From: a virus
DNA: 64,000 nucleotides
IMG/VR virus record: IMGVR_UViG_3300036944_000990
Span: 1 to 64,000 of that record
Strand: one strand, 5' to 3'
The notes under the pieces are model-generated. The model made no database searches. It saw only the letters and a program-made list of their open reading frames with translations, and was not told the DNA's origin. Positions within the stretch are counted from its first letter, which is position 1; each line of letters starts with the position of its first letter. Positions 41,610 through 50,337 of the stretch are shown here, piece after piece. The translations under genes and the position numbers were made by a program.

Positions 41610-42110
41610 ATGAAACTTAAGTTTAATGGGGTGTGGAAACAAAGTTTACTGAGGATTAAACACCTCGGTGCTTGGCGCTCACCTTACAGAACCATGATAA
41701 AGCGCAATGGTGTGTGGAAAGACGATCACCTAAGAGGGATGTTGAACAGTCTGTATAACGGCACGGTTAACGTAGGTTCCTCAGTTGGTTGGGACTACAC
41801 CGCGTATGGATGGTTGGTTAATGGCTTTGGTACAACCAACAGCAACACCACCAAGTTCGTAAACAAGGTAGGAGCAATTATCACGGGAACCAAGCCCTAC
41901 TATAACTCACCACCTTTTCAATGGTTGGAGATGGCTGTAGAGGGAGATTTGATGGGGGTGGCTAATCAGATTGGCGATATCACAGTAAATGGTATCGCTG
42001 GTCGGTTGGTGAGTATCAGTAACGGTAATAGTGCAGGTGCCAGTACCTTTATTGGTTGGGTGTTTGATCAACCCCTTCCTACTTCTGGACAATGGATCAT
42101 CAATACTTAA
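41610..42110 (+). CDS. W-motif adhesin-like protein C, 166 aa
   Basis: ATG after GAGGAGG. The start MKLKFNGVWKQSLLRIK, then GAWRSPYRTM and NGVWKDD, repeats the W-motif seen in the genes at 23649 and 24306. The rest is Gly/Asn/Trp-rich beta structure (SVGWDYTAYGWLVNGFGT). It follows the modification cluster, so like the Cys-tail protein it may be a virion protein handled by it. Confidence 0.65.
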   Translation: MKLKFNGVWKQSLLRIKHLGAWRSPYRTMIKRNGVWKDDHLRGMLNSLYNGTVNVGSSVGWDYTAYGWLVNGFGTTNSNTTKFVNKVGAIITGTKPYYNSPPFQWLEMAVEGDLMGVANQIGDITVNGIAGRLVSISNGNSAGASTFIGWVFDQPLPTSGQWIINT

Positions 42111-42125
42111 CGTGGAGAAACAAGA

Positions 42126-42836
42126 ATGTCTGTAACTAAAGAAACCTTGAAAGACCTGCAACGCAACATGAAAGCGTTGGGTTTTTACACCGGTCTGATT
42201 GATGGTTCGTGGGGACCGCTGTCACACGGCGCTTTCACCAATGCACGCCGGTCGGTGGTCGGTAAGAAGACTGTGCCGGAAGGGATGACTCCGCTGCTCT
42301 TTGCTTACTGTAAAGCAACGGCGTGGTCAACTAAGGTCAGTGATCGTTTCGTCAAGCGTGTGAATGAGATCGCGACACTGCTCCAACTGGGCACGCAAGG
42401 TCCGGATCAGCTGATGGCCTGTATGGCGTTCGAGACTGGAGAAACTTTCAGCCCTTCGATCAAGAACGGCGCCGGTGCACCTTACTACGGCCTGATCCAG
42501 TTTGGTGCTGCTGCGGCTAAGGACGTAGGAACGACTACTGAGAAGCTCGTGAAGATGTCTGCCGAAGAACAGCTCGAGTACGTTTACAAGTTCTTCAAAC
42601 CGTATACCGGTAAGATCAAAACCACGAGTGACATTTATTTACGCATCCTCTATCCGGTAGCCGTTGGCAAACCCGAGGATTACGTACTCTTCGTCGAAGG
42701 GAAGGGCAAAGCCTATATCCAGAATCGGGGACTTGATGCCAATAAGGACGGCAAAATCACGAAGGGTGAGGCAGCAGCCAAAGTAGAACAAAAGTTGGTA
42801 TTGGGTCTACACCCAAGGAACCTTCGGGTAAAATAA
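42126..42836 (+). CDS. Endolysin: peptidoglycan-binding domain plus lysozyme-like domain
   Basis: ATG after GGAG. Residues about 6-45 form a PG_binding_1 repeat (LQRNMKALGFYTGLIDGSWG). Residues about 85-200 form a lysozyme/transglycosylase-like domain with E103 in AFETGETFSPSIKN and YYGLIQFGAAAA, the usual pattern around the catalytic Glu. An EF-hand-like loop (D204-x-N206-x-D208-G-K-I...E215) near the end may bind calcium. The N-terminal wall-binding, C-terminal catalytic order is the inverted order known from KZ144. It degrades the cell wall at lysis or, if virion-borne, at entry. Confidence 0.8.
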   Translation: MSVTKETLKDLQRNMKALGFYTGLIDGSWGPLSHGAFTNARRSVVGKKTVPEGMTPLLFAYCKATAWSTKVSDRFVKRVNEIATLLQLGTQGPDQLMACMAFETGETFSPSIKNGAGAPYYGLIQFGAAAAKDVGTTTEKLVKMSAEEQLEYVYKFFKPYTGKIKTTSDIYLRILYPVAVGKPEDYVLFVEGKGKAYIQNRGLDANKDGKITKGEAAAKVEQKLVLGLHPRNLRVK

Positions 42837-42883
42837 AAAAAAAAAATAAGCTAAGACCTACACGGGGCCAAAGCCCCGTGTAG
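42832..42883. terminator. Bidirectional terminator
   Basis: Stem CTACACGGGGC / GCCCCGTGTAG (42858-42883) with CAAA loop; a long A-run on its left gives a T-run for minus-strand transcripts. It separates the endolysin gene from the HNH gene. Confidence 0.75.
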
Positions 42884-42888
42884 TGTTC

Positions 42889-43536
42889 TTATGTTGCTTC
42901 ATTGGCCGATTGCTTTGTTAGGTAATCTATAGCCTCTTCTGGAGACATTCCTTTCAACAGTCGATAACCTAACGAACTAACAGATAGGTTAAACTTATCA
43001 GCTAGCTCAGCTACTGTGTATCGCTCACCTTGATAATGGACGTTCTTGTTGGATCTTCTATTGTTTGCCTGTACTTTGCGTGTGACCCATCTACAATTAT
43101 CAGGATTATAGTGTCCGTCATTGTCTCGACGATCAATGGTGAGTTTATCGGTGTAGCCGTTACTCAAAGCCCAGTCCCTAAAAGCTTCAAAACTATCCGA
43201 CCACTCTTTACATACACGAATACCTCTTCCACCGTAGCGAGGGTAAGCCATCACTGTAGGTAGATCACACCGACGTTTCATTTGTGCCCATATGCGATAC
43301 AGCCTAGTACTATTCTTCCCTGCTTCCCCATGTACAGTGTTTAGCTTGTGTGAAACCTCTCGTCTATGACAACCACAAGATTGTGTTTGACCACGTTTAA
43401 CCGAGTGTGCTGCAGCTAGAGTCACTAGCCCACAATCACATACAAAATACCAGTAAGCATTCTTTTGGTGATTGTGCGAATGAATGAGTGCAACGAGTTT
43501 ATTAAATCGTTGACCTCGTATATCCATGATAGCCAT
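42889..43536 (-). CDS. HNH homing endonuclease with zinc motif and HTH tail
   Basis: ATG at 43536 has AGGAG at five bases; the longer frame to 43581 does not. The N-terminal part holds a Cys-cluster (CDCG... and SCGC) like the zinc motif of phage HNH proteins. The HNH core is LTIDRRDNDGHYNPDNCRW. The last ~50 residues form a helix-turn-helix (YTVAELADKFNLSVSSLGYR). Such genes are mobile and spread by cutting phage DNA. It sits as an island between the endolysin and holin genes with its own promoter and terminator. Confidence 0.85.
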   Translation of the reverse strand: MAIMDIRGQRFNKLVALIHSHNHQKNAYWYFVCDCGLVTLAAAHSVKRGQTQSCGCHRREVSHKLNTVHGEAGKNSTRLYRIWAQMKRRCDLPTVMAYPRYGGRGIRVCKEWSDSFEAFRDWALSNGYTDKLTIDRRDNDGHYNPDNCRWVTRKVQANNRRSNKNVHYQGERYTVAELADKFNLSVSSLGYRLLKGMSPEEAIDYLTKQSANEAT

Positions 43537-43558
43537 AAGTACTCCTAAGGCATAGTTA

Positions 43559-43575
43559 CCCTTTGATAGTATATA
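43559..43575 (-). promoter_or_regulatory. Promoter-like TATATACTATCAAAGGG
   Basis: On the minus strand, 23 bases before the HNH start. Shares TATATTAYTCAA with motifs at 58497 and 59902 and with the phiKZ early-promoter core. Confidence 0.45.
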
Positions 43576-43600
43576 CTTCAAATAGCTTTAACCCCAACGC

Positions 43601-43642
43601 GGCATAAAAGCCTACAGGGAGGCGTGAGCCTCCCTGTATGCC
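43601..43642. terminator. Hairpin with GGCATA/TATGCC arms
   Basis: Stem ACAGGGAGGC with GTGA loop (43614-43637), between GGCATA and TATGCC, downstream of the holin candidate. Stem identical to that at 18539-18562. Confidence 0.7.
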
Positions 43643-43643
43643 C

Positions 43644-44051
43644 TTACGTGCCTGTCAGTACCTGTAGCAAGGTCTGGAGTGCAGAGACCAGCGCTTGCGT
43701 CATCTGCGACTTTTCTTCATCACCCACCCCAGCAGGATTGAAGTGATAAGTAGCAAAGGTGCTAACCATTGCCATAACCACAGACAGCATTACCAAGCCT
43801 GCGCGTACATACGTCGCTTTAGTCTTGTTACCGCTGTCTAGAATGGTGCCGACTTCCATCGACAACAACTTGATCTGGATCGCGTCCTTCAAAGTTGCAA
43901 TCTTGGCGTATGCGTCATTCCCCGAGTCTGTCAACAGCAACTGATTCTTTTCGTTCAGGTGGCTGTTGCAGATATCAACGATGGTTTCCCCCCACTCGAA
44001 CTCCCCCAACGGGCGCTTCCCAGCTGTCCCCAACGCCCCACCGATGTTCAT
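43644..44051 (-). CDS. Holin candidate / single-helix membrane protein
   Basis: A 135-residue protein ending at a hairpin. One clear transmembrane segment lies at about residues 80-101 (AGLVMLSVVMAMVSTFA); the region before it is a soluble helical domain. It follows the spanin genes directly on the minus strand, so a holin or other lysis membrane protein is likely. Alternative: an unrelated membrane protein of the lysis unit. Confidence 0.6.
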   Translation of the reverse strand: MNIGGALGTAGKRPLGEFEWGETIVDICNSHLNEKNQLLLTDSGNDAYAKIATLKDAIQIKLLSMEVGTILDSGNKTKATYVRAGLVMLSVVMAMVSTFATYHFNPAGVGDEEKSQMTQALVSALQTLLQVLTGT

Positions 44052-44053
44052 GG

Positions 44054-44425
44054 TTATTTACCTCGCAAGTTGACCCTCTTGGCCGTTTCCTCATACCATT
44101 TCTGGAAAGATTCTTGCGTTGCAAAACAAAGACCCAGGTTTTTAGTCTGGATCATGTACGCCAATGAAGCCATCAACAGCTGTTCTTCAGGGGTTGCTCG
44201 GTTGAACGCTTCGAGATCCGGCGGGGGTTGTACCGGTGCTTTTCTTTGGTACTCCGGTGGGATCTGGCTTGGGAGGTCCGTTGAGGGATTGGGTGGAGGC
44301 ATACGCGTTCCACATCCCGTTGATAGCAGAGCTAGCAATATCAGGACGAATACTAGCAACAGTGTTTTGAGGTTCGGGCTTTTTGGCGTTGACGGCCAGC
44401 TCGTACCGAAACTTAGTGAGCACAT
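44054..44425 (-). CDS. Outer-membrane spanin (Rz1-like lipoprotein)
   Basis: ATG at 44425 has GAGG six bases upstream and starts inside the i-spanin gene in another frame. A hydrophobic signal (residues about 21-37, LLLVFVLILLALLSTGC) ends in a lipobox-like STGC with the lipid-attached Cys at 38. The mature part is Pro-rich (MPPPNPSTDLPSQIPP). This is typical of the outer-membrane half of the two-part spanin that fuses the membranes at lysis. Confidence 0.8.
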   Translation of the reverse strand: MCSLSFGTSWPSTPKSPNLKTLLLVFVLILLALLSTGCGTRMPPPNPSTDLPSQIPPEYQRKAPVQPPPDLEAFNRATPEEQLLMASLAYMIQTKNLGLCFATQESFQKWYEETAKRVNLRGK

Positions 44426-44699
44426 TTTCAACCTCGGTCTGGTAACCAAGTTGCACATCAGTAAACTTGGTGGTGGTGTTAAACCAATCCTCGACCGATT
44501 CGCGATCAATGCGCATTTGTTCACGCAGATCTTCCACATCCGCCGTCAGGTCTGAAACCTTCTGTTGCGAATCTTCAAGCGAGGACGTTAGTTCGTTGAT
44601 GGTTTTTTCTTGACTGTAAATCTTCCACTGCGTCCAACTCACCACAGCGACGATCGCAATCATGAGTAGATTGCGAGGGTTAAGAAAGAACTTGGACAT
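44187..44699 (-). CDS. Inner-membrane spanin (Rz-like)
   Basis: ATG at 44699 has AGGAG at seven bases and overlaps the stop of the RuvC-like gene. An N-terminal membrane segment (about 9-22, NLLMIAIVAVVSWTQW) is followed by a long coiled coil (about 28-75) and a Pro-rich tail. Together with the nested lipoprotein it forms the spanin pair. Confidence 0.82.
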   Translation of the reverse strand: MSKFFLNPRNLLMIAIVAVVSWTQWKIYSQEKTINELTSSLEDSQQKVSDLTADVEDLREQMRIDRESVEDWFNTTTKFTDVQLGYQTEVENVLTKFRYELAVNAKKPEPQNTVASIRPDIASSAINGMWNAYASTQSLNGPPKPDPTGVPKKSTGTTPAGSRSVQPSNP

Positions 44700-45286
44700 T
44701 AAACTTCTCCTAGCAACCACTTACGTACCAGGGTGTACTTGTAGTACCCAACCGCAATGGCGTCGATGGTGTGTTCGTCAAAACTTTCCATCGATGTACC
44801 TGTGAGGTTGTTCAGGTGCGTAAGTTTGAGGATGCTTTCTTTGACGTTGTCTTTACTACCCTTTTTAACCAGAGCACCCACGGCCGATTTAGCACTGGGG
44901 GGATCAATGGTTTCCAACGGCATAAAGGCATCGTACTGAGTCAGGGCTCTGCGAATCGTTGCCTTACACTCCACGAGGGATTCAAAGGCTTGTGGGAAAC
45001 GTCCCAGAAATGGTGACTCGCAGATCAACGCATGCGGTTGATAAGTCCGAAGCCAGTGGAGGATGTTTTGTTCATGCATAAAAAGCTTGGCCCAACGGTC
45101 ACCGTGAATAGTGAAACTGTCAGGCGCTTTTCGACTCATGCGCAACCCCGAGGACGTGTAAGCAGACACCAAGTCCAACCCATACGTTCTCAGGTCCACA
45201 TCCAGTACCGCCAACCCCATGGTGTCAGTCCCAGGGTCAATGGCACAGATTCGGTACTTACCCACCCCTTGTGGGACGGTAAGCAT
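44699..45286 (-). CDS. ruvC-like: RuvC-like Holliday junction resolvase
   Basis: ATG after AAGGGG. The motifs of the RuvC/RNase H fold are present: D17 in AIDPGTDTMG, a second acid in ALICESPF, and the pair DEHTIDAIAVGYY near the end. Phage relatives cut Holliday junctions or branched DNA during recombination and packaging. Fits with the RecA-like and SbcC-like genes in this window. Confidence 0.82.
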   Translation of the reverse strand: MLTVPQGVGKYRICAIDPGTDTMGLAVLDVDLRTYGLDLVSAYTSSGLRMSRKAPDSFTIHGDRWAKLFMHEQNILHWLRTYQPHALICESPFLGRFPQAFESLVECKATIRRALTQYDAFMPLETIDPPSAKSAVGALVKKGSKDNVKESILKLTHLNNLTGTSMESFDEHTIDAIAVGYYKYTLVRKWLLGEV

Positions 45287-45295
45287 AACTACCCC

Positions 45296-46168
45296 TTAGT
45301 TCCTCAGCACCCCAGCCGTTACGACATCAGTCGCGGACAGCAGTGGTTCAGTCGCACCGAGTTCAATGTTCTGTTCGAACCCGCTGTTAGTGAATGCCAC
45401 ACGGTGATCGGTAGTGATGAAGCTACAGATCTGTGCGCACGCCACTTCCATCATGTTGAACGATTGGTTACCGCCGCCTTGAACTGTGGCCAGTCGATCA
45501 ACCCCCGAAACCAGACCGATCTCAGAGATCACGGCGTAGGCTTCATTGTCGTACTTGATACGACAAGCTTCGATCAACTCGAGCACGTCTTTGGCAGTGA
45601 ACAGCAGCTTCAGAATCGAAGACACCGAGAGGTAGTTACCCGAGGTGGTGATCACACCTTCATTCGGCACTTCCGGTGGCGTGGGGTTGAGGTTCGCCAT
45701 CGTGAATTCGTACGGCGAGGAAATTTCATTGTCGCCGTTCACCGCCGTGTGTTCAATCACAGGGAGTACGTCGGCAAGGTTGATGCGTTTGAGGTAATAC
45801 GCCCAATAACGCAGGTTGTTGTGGGTTTCCAGTACACGCATACCGTACTGGGCACGCTCGGAGACGCTCAGGTCGTTGTCGACCGGACGCAGCACAAACG
45901 GTAAGTGGCGGTACAGGGCCGCGTGAGAAGACACGCGATGATGAGGGGTGCTGTAGGGAGTACCGTCACCGCCAACGCGGTTACGATGACCACCATTACC
46001 AATGGCGAAATAACCCAAATGGGGGACCTCACCCTCGTTCAGTTTCGCATCAGCCAACACACCGAACTTTTCGTTGAGTGTGGTGAAAGGTAGGATTTGC
46101 GGGCGAATACCCAGCAGCAGTGCGCTTTGCAGGGCCGAACCCATGATAGTACGCGTAATCGTTTTCAT
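45296..46168 (-). CDS. Probable virion protein, 290 aa
   Basis: The ATG at 46168 begins MKTITRTIMGSALQSALL; longer in-frame starts exist but lack a ribosome site. The protein is alpha/beta and rich in His near the middle (THHRVSSHAALYRHLP), without membrane helices beyond a weak N-terminal one. It opens a long run of minus-strand structural genes (45-62 kb). Not recognised. Confidence 0.6.
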   Translation of the reverse strand: MKTITRTIMGSALQSALLLGIRPQILPFTTLNEKFGVLADAKLNEGEVPHLGYFAIGNGGHRNRVGGDGTPYSTPHHRVSSHAALYRHLPFVLRPVDNDLSVSERAQYGMRVLETHNNLRYWAYYLKRINLADVLPVIEHTAVNGDNEISSPYEFTMANLNPTPPEVPNEGVITTSGNYLSVSSILKLLFTAKDVLELIEACRIKYDNEAYAVISEIGLVSGVDRLATVQGGGNQSFNMMEVACAQICSFITTDHRVAFTNSGFEQNIELGATEPLLSATDVVTAGVLRN

Positions 46169-46210
46169 GTGGGGATAAAACCTTATCAGGTGAGACTCAC
46201 ATAATAGGGC

Positions 46211-46250
46211 ATAAAATGTAATTTGGCATAGACGGGACCGAAGTCCCGTC
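46211..46250 (-). terminator. UUCG hairpin with GGCATA half-sites
   Basis: Stem GACGGGAC / GTCCCGTC with CGAA loop on the plus strand (TTCG on minus); GGCATA occurs twice just before it. Downstream of the gene ending at 46257. Confidence 0.65.
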
Positions 46251-46256
46251 AGATGG

Positions 46257-46844
46257 TTAAGCGTCAAGACTGGTGACTGGCGGTAACTGTTTGGTAGGAC
46301 CAATCAAAGCCAAATCGGAACCGGTGGTACTGACAATACGGATATAAAACGAATCACCCCCACGCACCTTAGGAATGAAACGAGGTGAGTGTTCGGCAAT
46401 CTGCAATTCGATGGTGTAGTCGAAAGGTGCGTACATCGACTTTTGGAATGAATGTGTGTCAGAAAGTGTCTGGGTTGAGCTACCCGGAACCAATACGTCT
46501 TGGTTCTCAATCAAGACCCCATACGTCCCTAACAAGTGTGTCTTAATGGCACCCCAAGTCACAGGCCATTCCGAAGGGAAAAAGAACACAGGGCGTCCGT
46601 TGAAAAGAGTTTGCAGACTCTCTCGCCGATAACGAACCGAAGCTTCGTTCATATACCGACCGGGTTGCATCTGGTCAGTCAGCGTCCGTGCCCGAATGTT
46701 CACCACCACATAGTCCCCATCCGCTTGGTAGCTCAAGGCAGTGTGGTCAGTGTCCAAGTCATGGTCATTCACCATGCTGTACAGATTCTCCAGCAGCGTC
46801 TTGGAATCTAAACGCAATACTTGACTGATGGATAAAAGGCTCAT
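46257..46844 (-). CDS. Probable baseplate or tail protein, 195 aa
   Basis: ATG at 46844, four bases after the stop of the gene at 46849-48078. Beta-rich with a VVVNIRARTLT strand and many Tyr and Phe residues. The neighbours are large structural proteins in the same direction, so it is probably part of the baseplate or tail. Not recognised. Confidence 0.6.
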   Translation of the reverse strand: MSLLSISQVLRLDSKTLLENLYSMVNDHDLDTDHTALSYQADGDYVVVNIRARTLTDQMQPGRYMNEASVRYRRESLQTLFNGRPVFFFPSEWPVTWGAIKTHLLGTYGVLIENQDVLVPGSSTQTLSDTHSFQKSMYAPFDYTIELQIAEHSPRFIPKVRGGDSFYIRIVSTTGSDLALIGPTKQLPPVTSLDA

Positions 46845-46848
46845 GTGG

Positions 46849-48078
46849 TTATCTCTTGTAGTAAATCAGAAAACGACCGCCAAAGTACGTACAGTACTGT
46901 GGGTCCAAACGCACCACCCAGATCAGTGTAAGACGAGGATCGGGACTAGCTGGGTAACCAACGTTGCGTCCCAAATACTCCACCTCAGCATTGAACAGGT
47001 TCACTGGAGAAGGTGTAGGACTACATTGTGTTGTACCCTCAGGTAAACCCAAGATTCGATCCATAAACGTCAGATCTGGTAACGATGTTAAGACCGTACC
47101 TTCATAGAGCGCTTGGAAACCTTCCAGCTCCGGCGTACCATCCAACAATCCAGCCCACAACTCCGCAGGATACCGATATCCCTGTTCAGGGAATTCAGGT
47201 ACCAACTTAGTGACTTGGGCGTTGTAGTTAAGTGTGAGAGGACCCCTTACTTTGGTGTTGAGGGCCTCGTCCAATTCAACCTGTAGTACTCGACTGACTG
47301 TGAAAACGTAGGGAGTAACTCCCAGATCGATAGCCCGCCCATTGAAGGTCACTTTCGCACCTTTAAGGTTAGCTTCGGCCGGGACAGAAGAATGAACCCA
47401 ACTGTAGTTGGTCTCACCCACTTCGAAATAGACCCGACCCAATGCTTGATGAAGAATAGAATCGGCTGAGATATCACCCAACGGGATACGCTTGAGGTGA
47501 TCTCCGTAAAAGCGACCGTCAGTAAAATGCTTACGGTGCTGAACGAAGTCACGCGTCTTACTGGGATCTATCAGTCTGCCGAAATCACTGACCACTGTCA
47601 CTTGATCCAACGCTTCTTTTTTAAGCAGTGTCAGCGTCACCTGACCCCACCACCGAAGTGAATAAGGGGCTGCCTTAAGTACATACCCGTAGGCGTTCTC
47701 TGCGGTGATCAGTTCGTTAACATAATCACTGCTGTCAAAGACGTAGCCGTAATGGTGACTCAACACCTGAATGACATCCGAGGTCTTACAAGGCAAGTCC
47801 ATCTGAATGGACAGTTGGGTATTGGCAAACAACTCCCCAAAATCAATGCGCTTATAAAAGAAGTCTACCGAACCCCGGTAGACCTGACCCATAAAGCTGT
47901 CATTGGGTTTGCGACCCGTCACCTGAATCATGGTCTCACGACCCACCAAGGCTTGGGGTATACCAAACTCCATGTGATCAGGCGCAATAGAGACCTGATT
48001 ACTGTGAGTGATGATTCGGACCAACGCTTGTTGCGGAGTCAGACTCAACAACTCTTTAAAATCGAGGGCATCAATCAT
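46849..48078 (-). CDS. Probable baseplate or tail protein, 409 aa
   Basis: The frame is open to 48171, but the ATG at 48078 (MIDALDFKELLSLTPQQ) lies after the terminator at 48091-48115 and has AGGG before it, so I chose it. Long beta-rich protein with aromatic strands (WVHSSVPAEANLKGAKV). Position between two structural genes suggests a virion role. Not recognised. Confidence 0.62.
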   Translation of the reverse strand: MIDALDFKELLSLTPQQALVRIITHSNQVSIAPDHMEFGIPQALVGRETMIQVTGRKPNDSFMGQVYRGSVDFFYKRIDFGELFANTQLSIQMDLPCKTSDVIQVLSHHYGYVFDSSDYVNELITAENAYGYVLKAAPYSLRWWGQVTLTLLKKEALDQVTVVSDFGRLIDPSKTRDFVQHRKHFTDGRFYGDHLKRIPLGDISADSILHQALGRVYFEVGETNYSWVHSSVPAEANLKGAKVTFNGRAIDLGVTPYVFTVSRVLQVELDEALNTKVRGPLTLNYNAQVTKLVPEFPEQGYRYPAELWAGLLDGTPELEGFQALYEGTVLTSLPDLTFMDRILGLPEGTTQCSPTPSPVNLFNAEVEYLGRNVGYPASPDPRLTLIWVVRLDPQYCTYFGGRFLIYYKR

Positions 48079-48090
48079 AAACCCACCCTG

Positions 48091-48115
48091 AAAAAAAAAG
48101 GCCTCCGAAGAGGCC
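48091..48115 (-). terminator. Rho-independent terminator
   Basis: GGCCTC-TTCG-GAGGCC on the minus strand, followed by nine T. It ends the large structural gene at 48122. Confidence 0.82.
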
Positions 48116-48121
48116 CTGAGG

Positions 48122-50293
48122 TTAAATATCGAGATCTTCTGGTGGCGTGTCCGGATAACGGTATTCATCACTGGTACGGACCGGGAAGACGTCTTCCAAC
48201 TCCTCCAACGGACGCACCGTCAGCGTGGCGTAGACAGACGGAATCGTCATGCGCACACGGCTGGTGTAGCCAGTTCCAGATGACATGTCCAGTGTTGGAT
48301 CAAGTCGATCGGTGTGAAACTGGGTCGCTGAGGTGTCTGATTCGAACGTGGCGTCCGATAGATCCACGTACTCGGCATTGTAACCCTTACCGAACAGATC
48401 CTGAACGTACACGTTACTTTGGTGAATGCGAGTCACCCCTTCACCAAGTCCTTGATAATCCCCCACCCGAATAGCCGGACAACCGACCACCGTGATGTTT
48501 TTACCTTGGAGTTCCGTGACCACTTGGATTGAATAGCTGCTAAGCTGGCGCAGCAAACGCACCATACTCTCTTGTAGGTCACTCAAACCCACAGACACCT
48601 TAAGATCTGACCCTGTTGCAGTTGCCATCAGGTTGTTAGCCAGTAGATCAAACTCTTCACGGGACAAACCGTCCAATTCCAAGTTCTTAGCTTTCAACCA
48701 ATCGGTGTAGTCCATACCACCGGCCAAGTCGTAGTGTACGTCTTGATACAGGTGATAAGCCACATTTTCAACTTGTCCACGAGTTACCATGTGTTCACGG
48801 AAGGCAATGAAATCACTGTGTAGCTTCCACGCCTTATGAATCTCTTGGCACTTCTCGTAGAAAGCAGCGGTGGATATCACATCACCAATTACCGGTTGGT
48901 CTTCACGCAGGTAATGAATCCATTCCGTGGGGACACGAGAGGGTTGCGCCAGCGCCCGCATCTCAGCTACCGAAGGAATCACAGGCTTGCGAACAAAGGT
49001 GGCTACCACATCCGGGACTTGTTCCAACCGAACACCATGCGAGGCATTGTAGGCGTACAAGAACAGGATAAACGCTTCCTTAGCCGTAAACCACAAAGAC
49101 TCACCATTGGCTGGGTTGTCGAAGTTGGTCATGGCCAAATAGTTGCCTTCACACGCCCAACTGATCCAGTGGTTCAGTAGGACATCCCCTAACTTAACGC
49201 TAAAGGCTTCAGACCGATCCACCACCGAGGACTCCAACACTTTGGTTGGGAGTTCGCTGTGAGTGTGTCGTCCGTATTTGTGCGTAAGGTCTTGGAGCGC
49301 TTCAGCTTGGTAATGGACGTTGTTGCGAGTTACTGACACTTCTTTCTGGATCAACTCATTCGCCGAATAAATGTCGCGTACAGTACCGCTGACATACTTC
49401 GTCAGATCAAAGCGTTTGGCGTTGATTGCCGGCAGTAATTTATTAGGCATCCCAGAAATATTGTGTTGCAGGCGATACTTAGCCAGCGGCAATAGGCGCT
49501 CTGTCAACAGGTTCTCAACCAACCAGTCAAAGGTTTCTTGTTTACCAGCATTGCGGTTAATGTACTGGATGTTCCGATACAAAAACAACATCTGCTTTTT
49601 ATTGAGGTTGTCGATGTAGCTGTCCAATTTACCGTTGGATGCTAGGTATTGTCTGATATGGAAACTGTGCACCTTTTCGGTTCGGCAATTGGCTAACCGA
49701 ATGTTCAAGATGAACAGGGGAATGTTCATATAAAGGATGGCCAAGTTAGCGGCTGGATACAGATCATCCACCTTCGCATAGTCGGCTACATCCCAACGGA
49801 CTTTCCATCCATCGATTTTCTTTTGCAGCTCCGGAATCAGATTGGTTTCGTTGCTCTCAACCAGATTGGTGTCATAGCTGAGGATCTCTCCATCCCGTGC
49901 CGCAATGGCTTGTTGGATATCGATGGGTTCCAAGATCCCTTGAATCAGATCGATCTGGTTCGGGTATTTACGCACCAGTTCTTTATAGAAACGTGTACCG
50001 GGCAAGTAACCACGCTTAGTGGCACGATGCTCGACCAGATTGGCCTTGGAGAACTCGATCATTTCACGAGTATCCAATGAGGTGACAAACATCCGGGTGT
50101 CGGTACTATGGTACTCACCCGCCAAATTCAGGTAATACTTCCACGTTTCTGGTTGCTCTTCGAAGACTTCCGCTGCGCCTGAATCGCGAAAAAACTGGTT
50201 GATAGAATTCGCCGTACTTTCGCTTTTGAGGACGATCGAGCGGGCGAGCAAGAGCACATCGTCGACATACAGCTTATAGCGTGCATTGGACAC
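48122..50293 (-). CDS. Large virion (baseplate-like) protein, 723 aa
   Basis: GTG at 50293 has AAGGGGG at eight bases; the frame is open to 50386 but that would overlap the divergent gene. The middle part (PNQIDLIQGILEPIDIQQAI, then HSFHIRQYLASNGKLDSYI) is helical with many aromatic residues, like baseplate or tail proteins of jumbo phages. It is divergent from the portal-like gene with a 44-base gap. Family not certain. Confidence 0.65.
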   Translation of the reverse strand: MSNARYKLYVDDVLLLARSIVLKSESTANSINQFFRDSGAAEVFEEQPETWKYYLNLAGEYHSTDTRMFVTSLDTREMIEFSKANLVEHRATKRGYLPGTRFYKELVRKYPNQIDLIQGILEPIDIQQAIAARDGEILSYDTNLVESNETNLIPELQKKIDGWKVRWDVADYAKVDDLYPAANLAILYMNIPLFILNIRLANCRTEKVHSFHIRQYLASNGKLDSYIDNLNKKQMLFLYRNIQYINRNAGKQETFDWLVENLLTERLLPLAKYRLQHNISGMPNKLLPAINAKRFDLTKYVSGTVRDIYSANELIQKEVSVTRNNVHYQAEALQDLTHKYGRHTHSELPTKVLESSVVDRSEAFSVKLGDVLLNHWISWACEGNYLAMTNFDNPANGESLWFTAKEAFILFLYAYNASHGVRLEQVPDVVATFVRKPVIPSVAEMRALAQPSRVPTEWIHYLREDQPVIGDVISTAAFYEKCQEIHKAWKLHSDFIAFREHMVTRGQVENVAYHLYQDVHYDLAGGMDYTDWLKAKNLELDGLSREEFDLLANNLMATATGSDLKVSVGLSDLQESMVRLLRQLSSYSIQVVTELQGKNITVVGCPAIRVGDYQGLGEGVTRIHQSNVYVQDLFGKGYNAEYVDLSDATFESDTSATQFHTDRLDPTLDMSSGTGYTSRVRMTIPSVYATLTVRPLEELEDVFPVRTSDEYRYPDTPPEDLDI

Positions 50294-50337
50294 GTCCAAG
50301 CCCCCTTTAGTGGATTTGAAAAGATAGGAGTGTGAAA

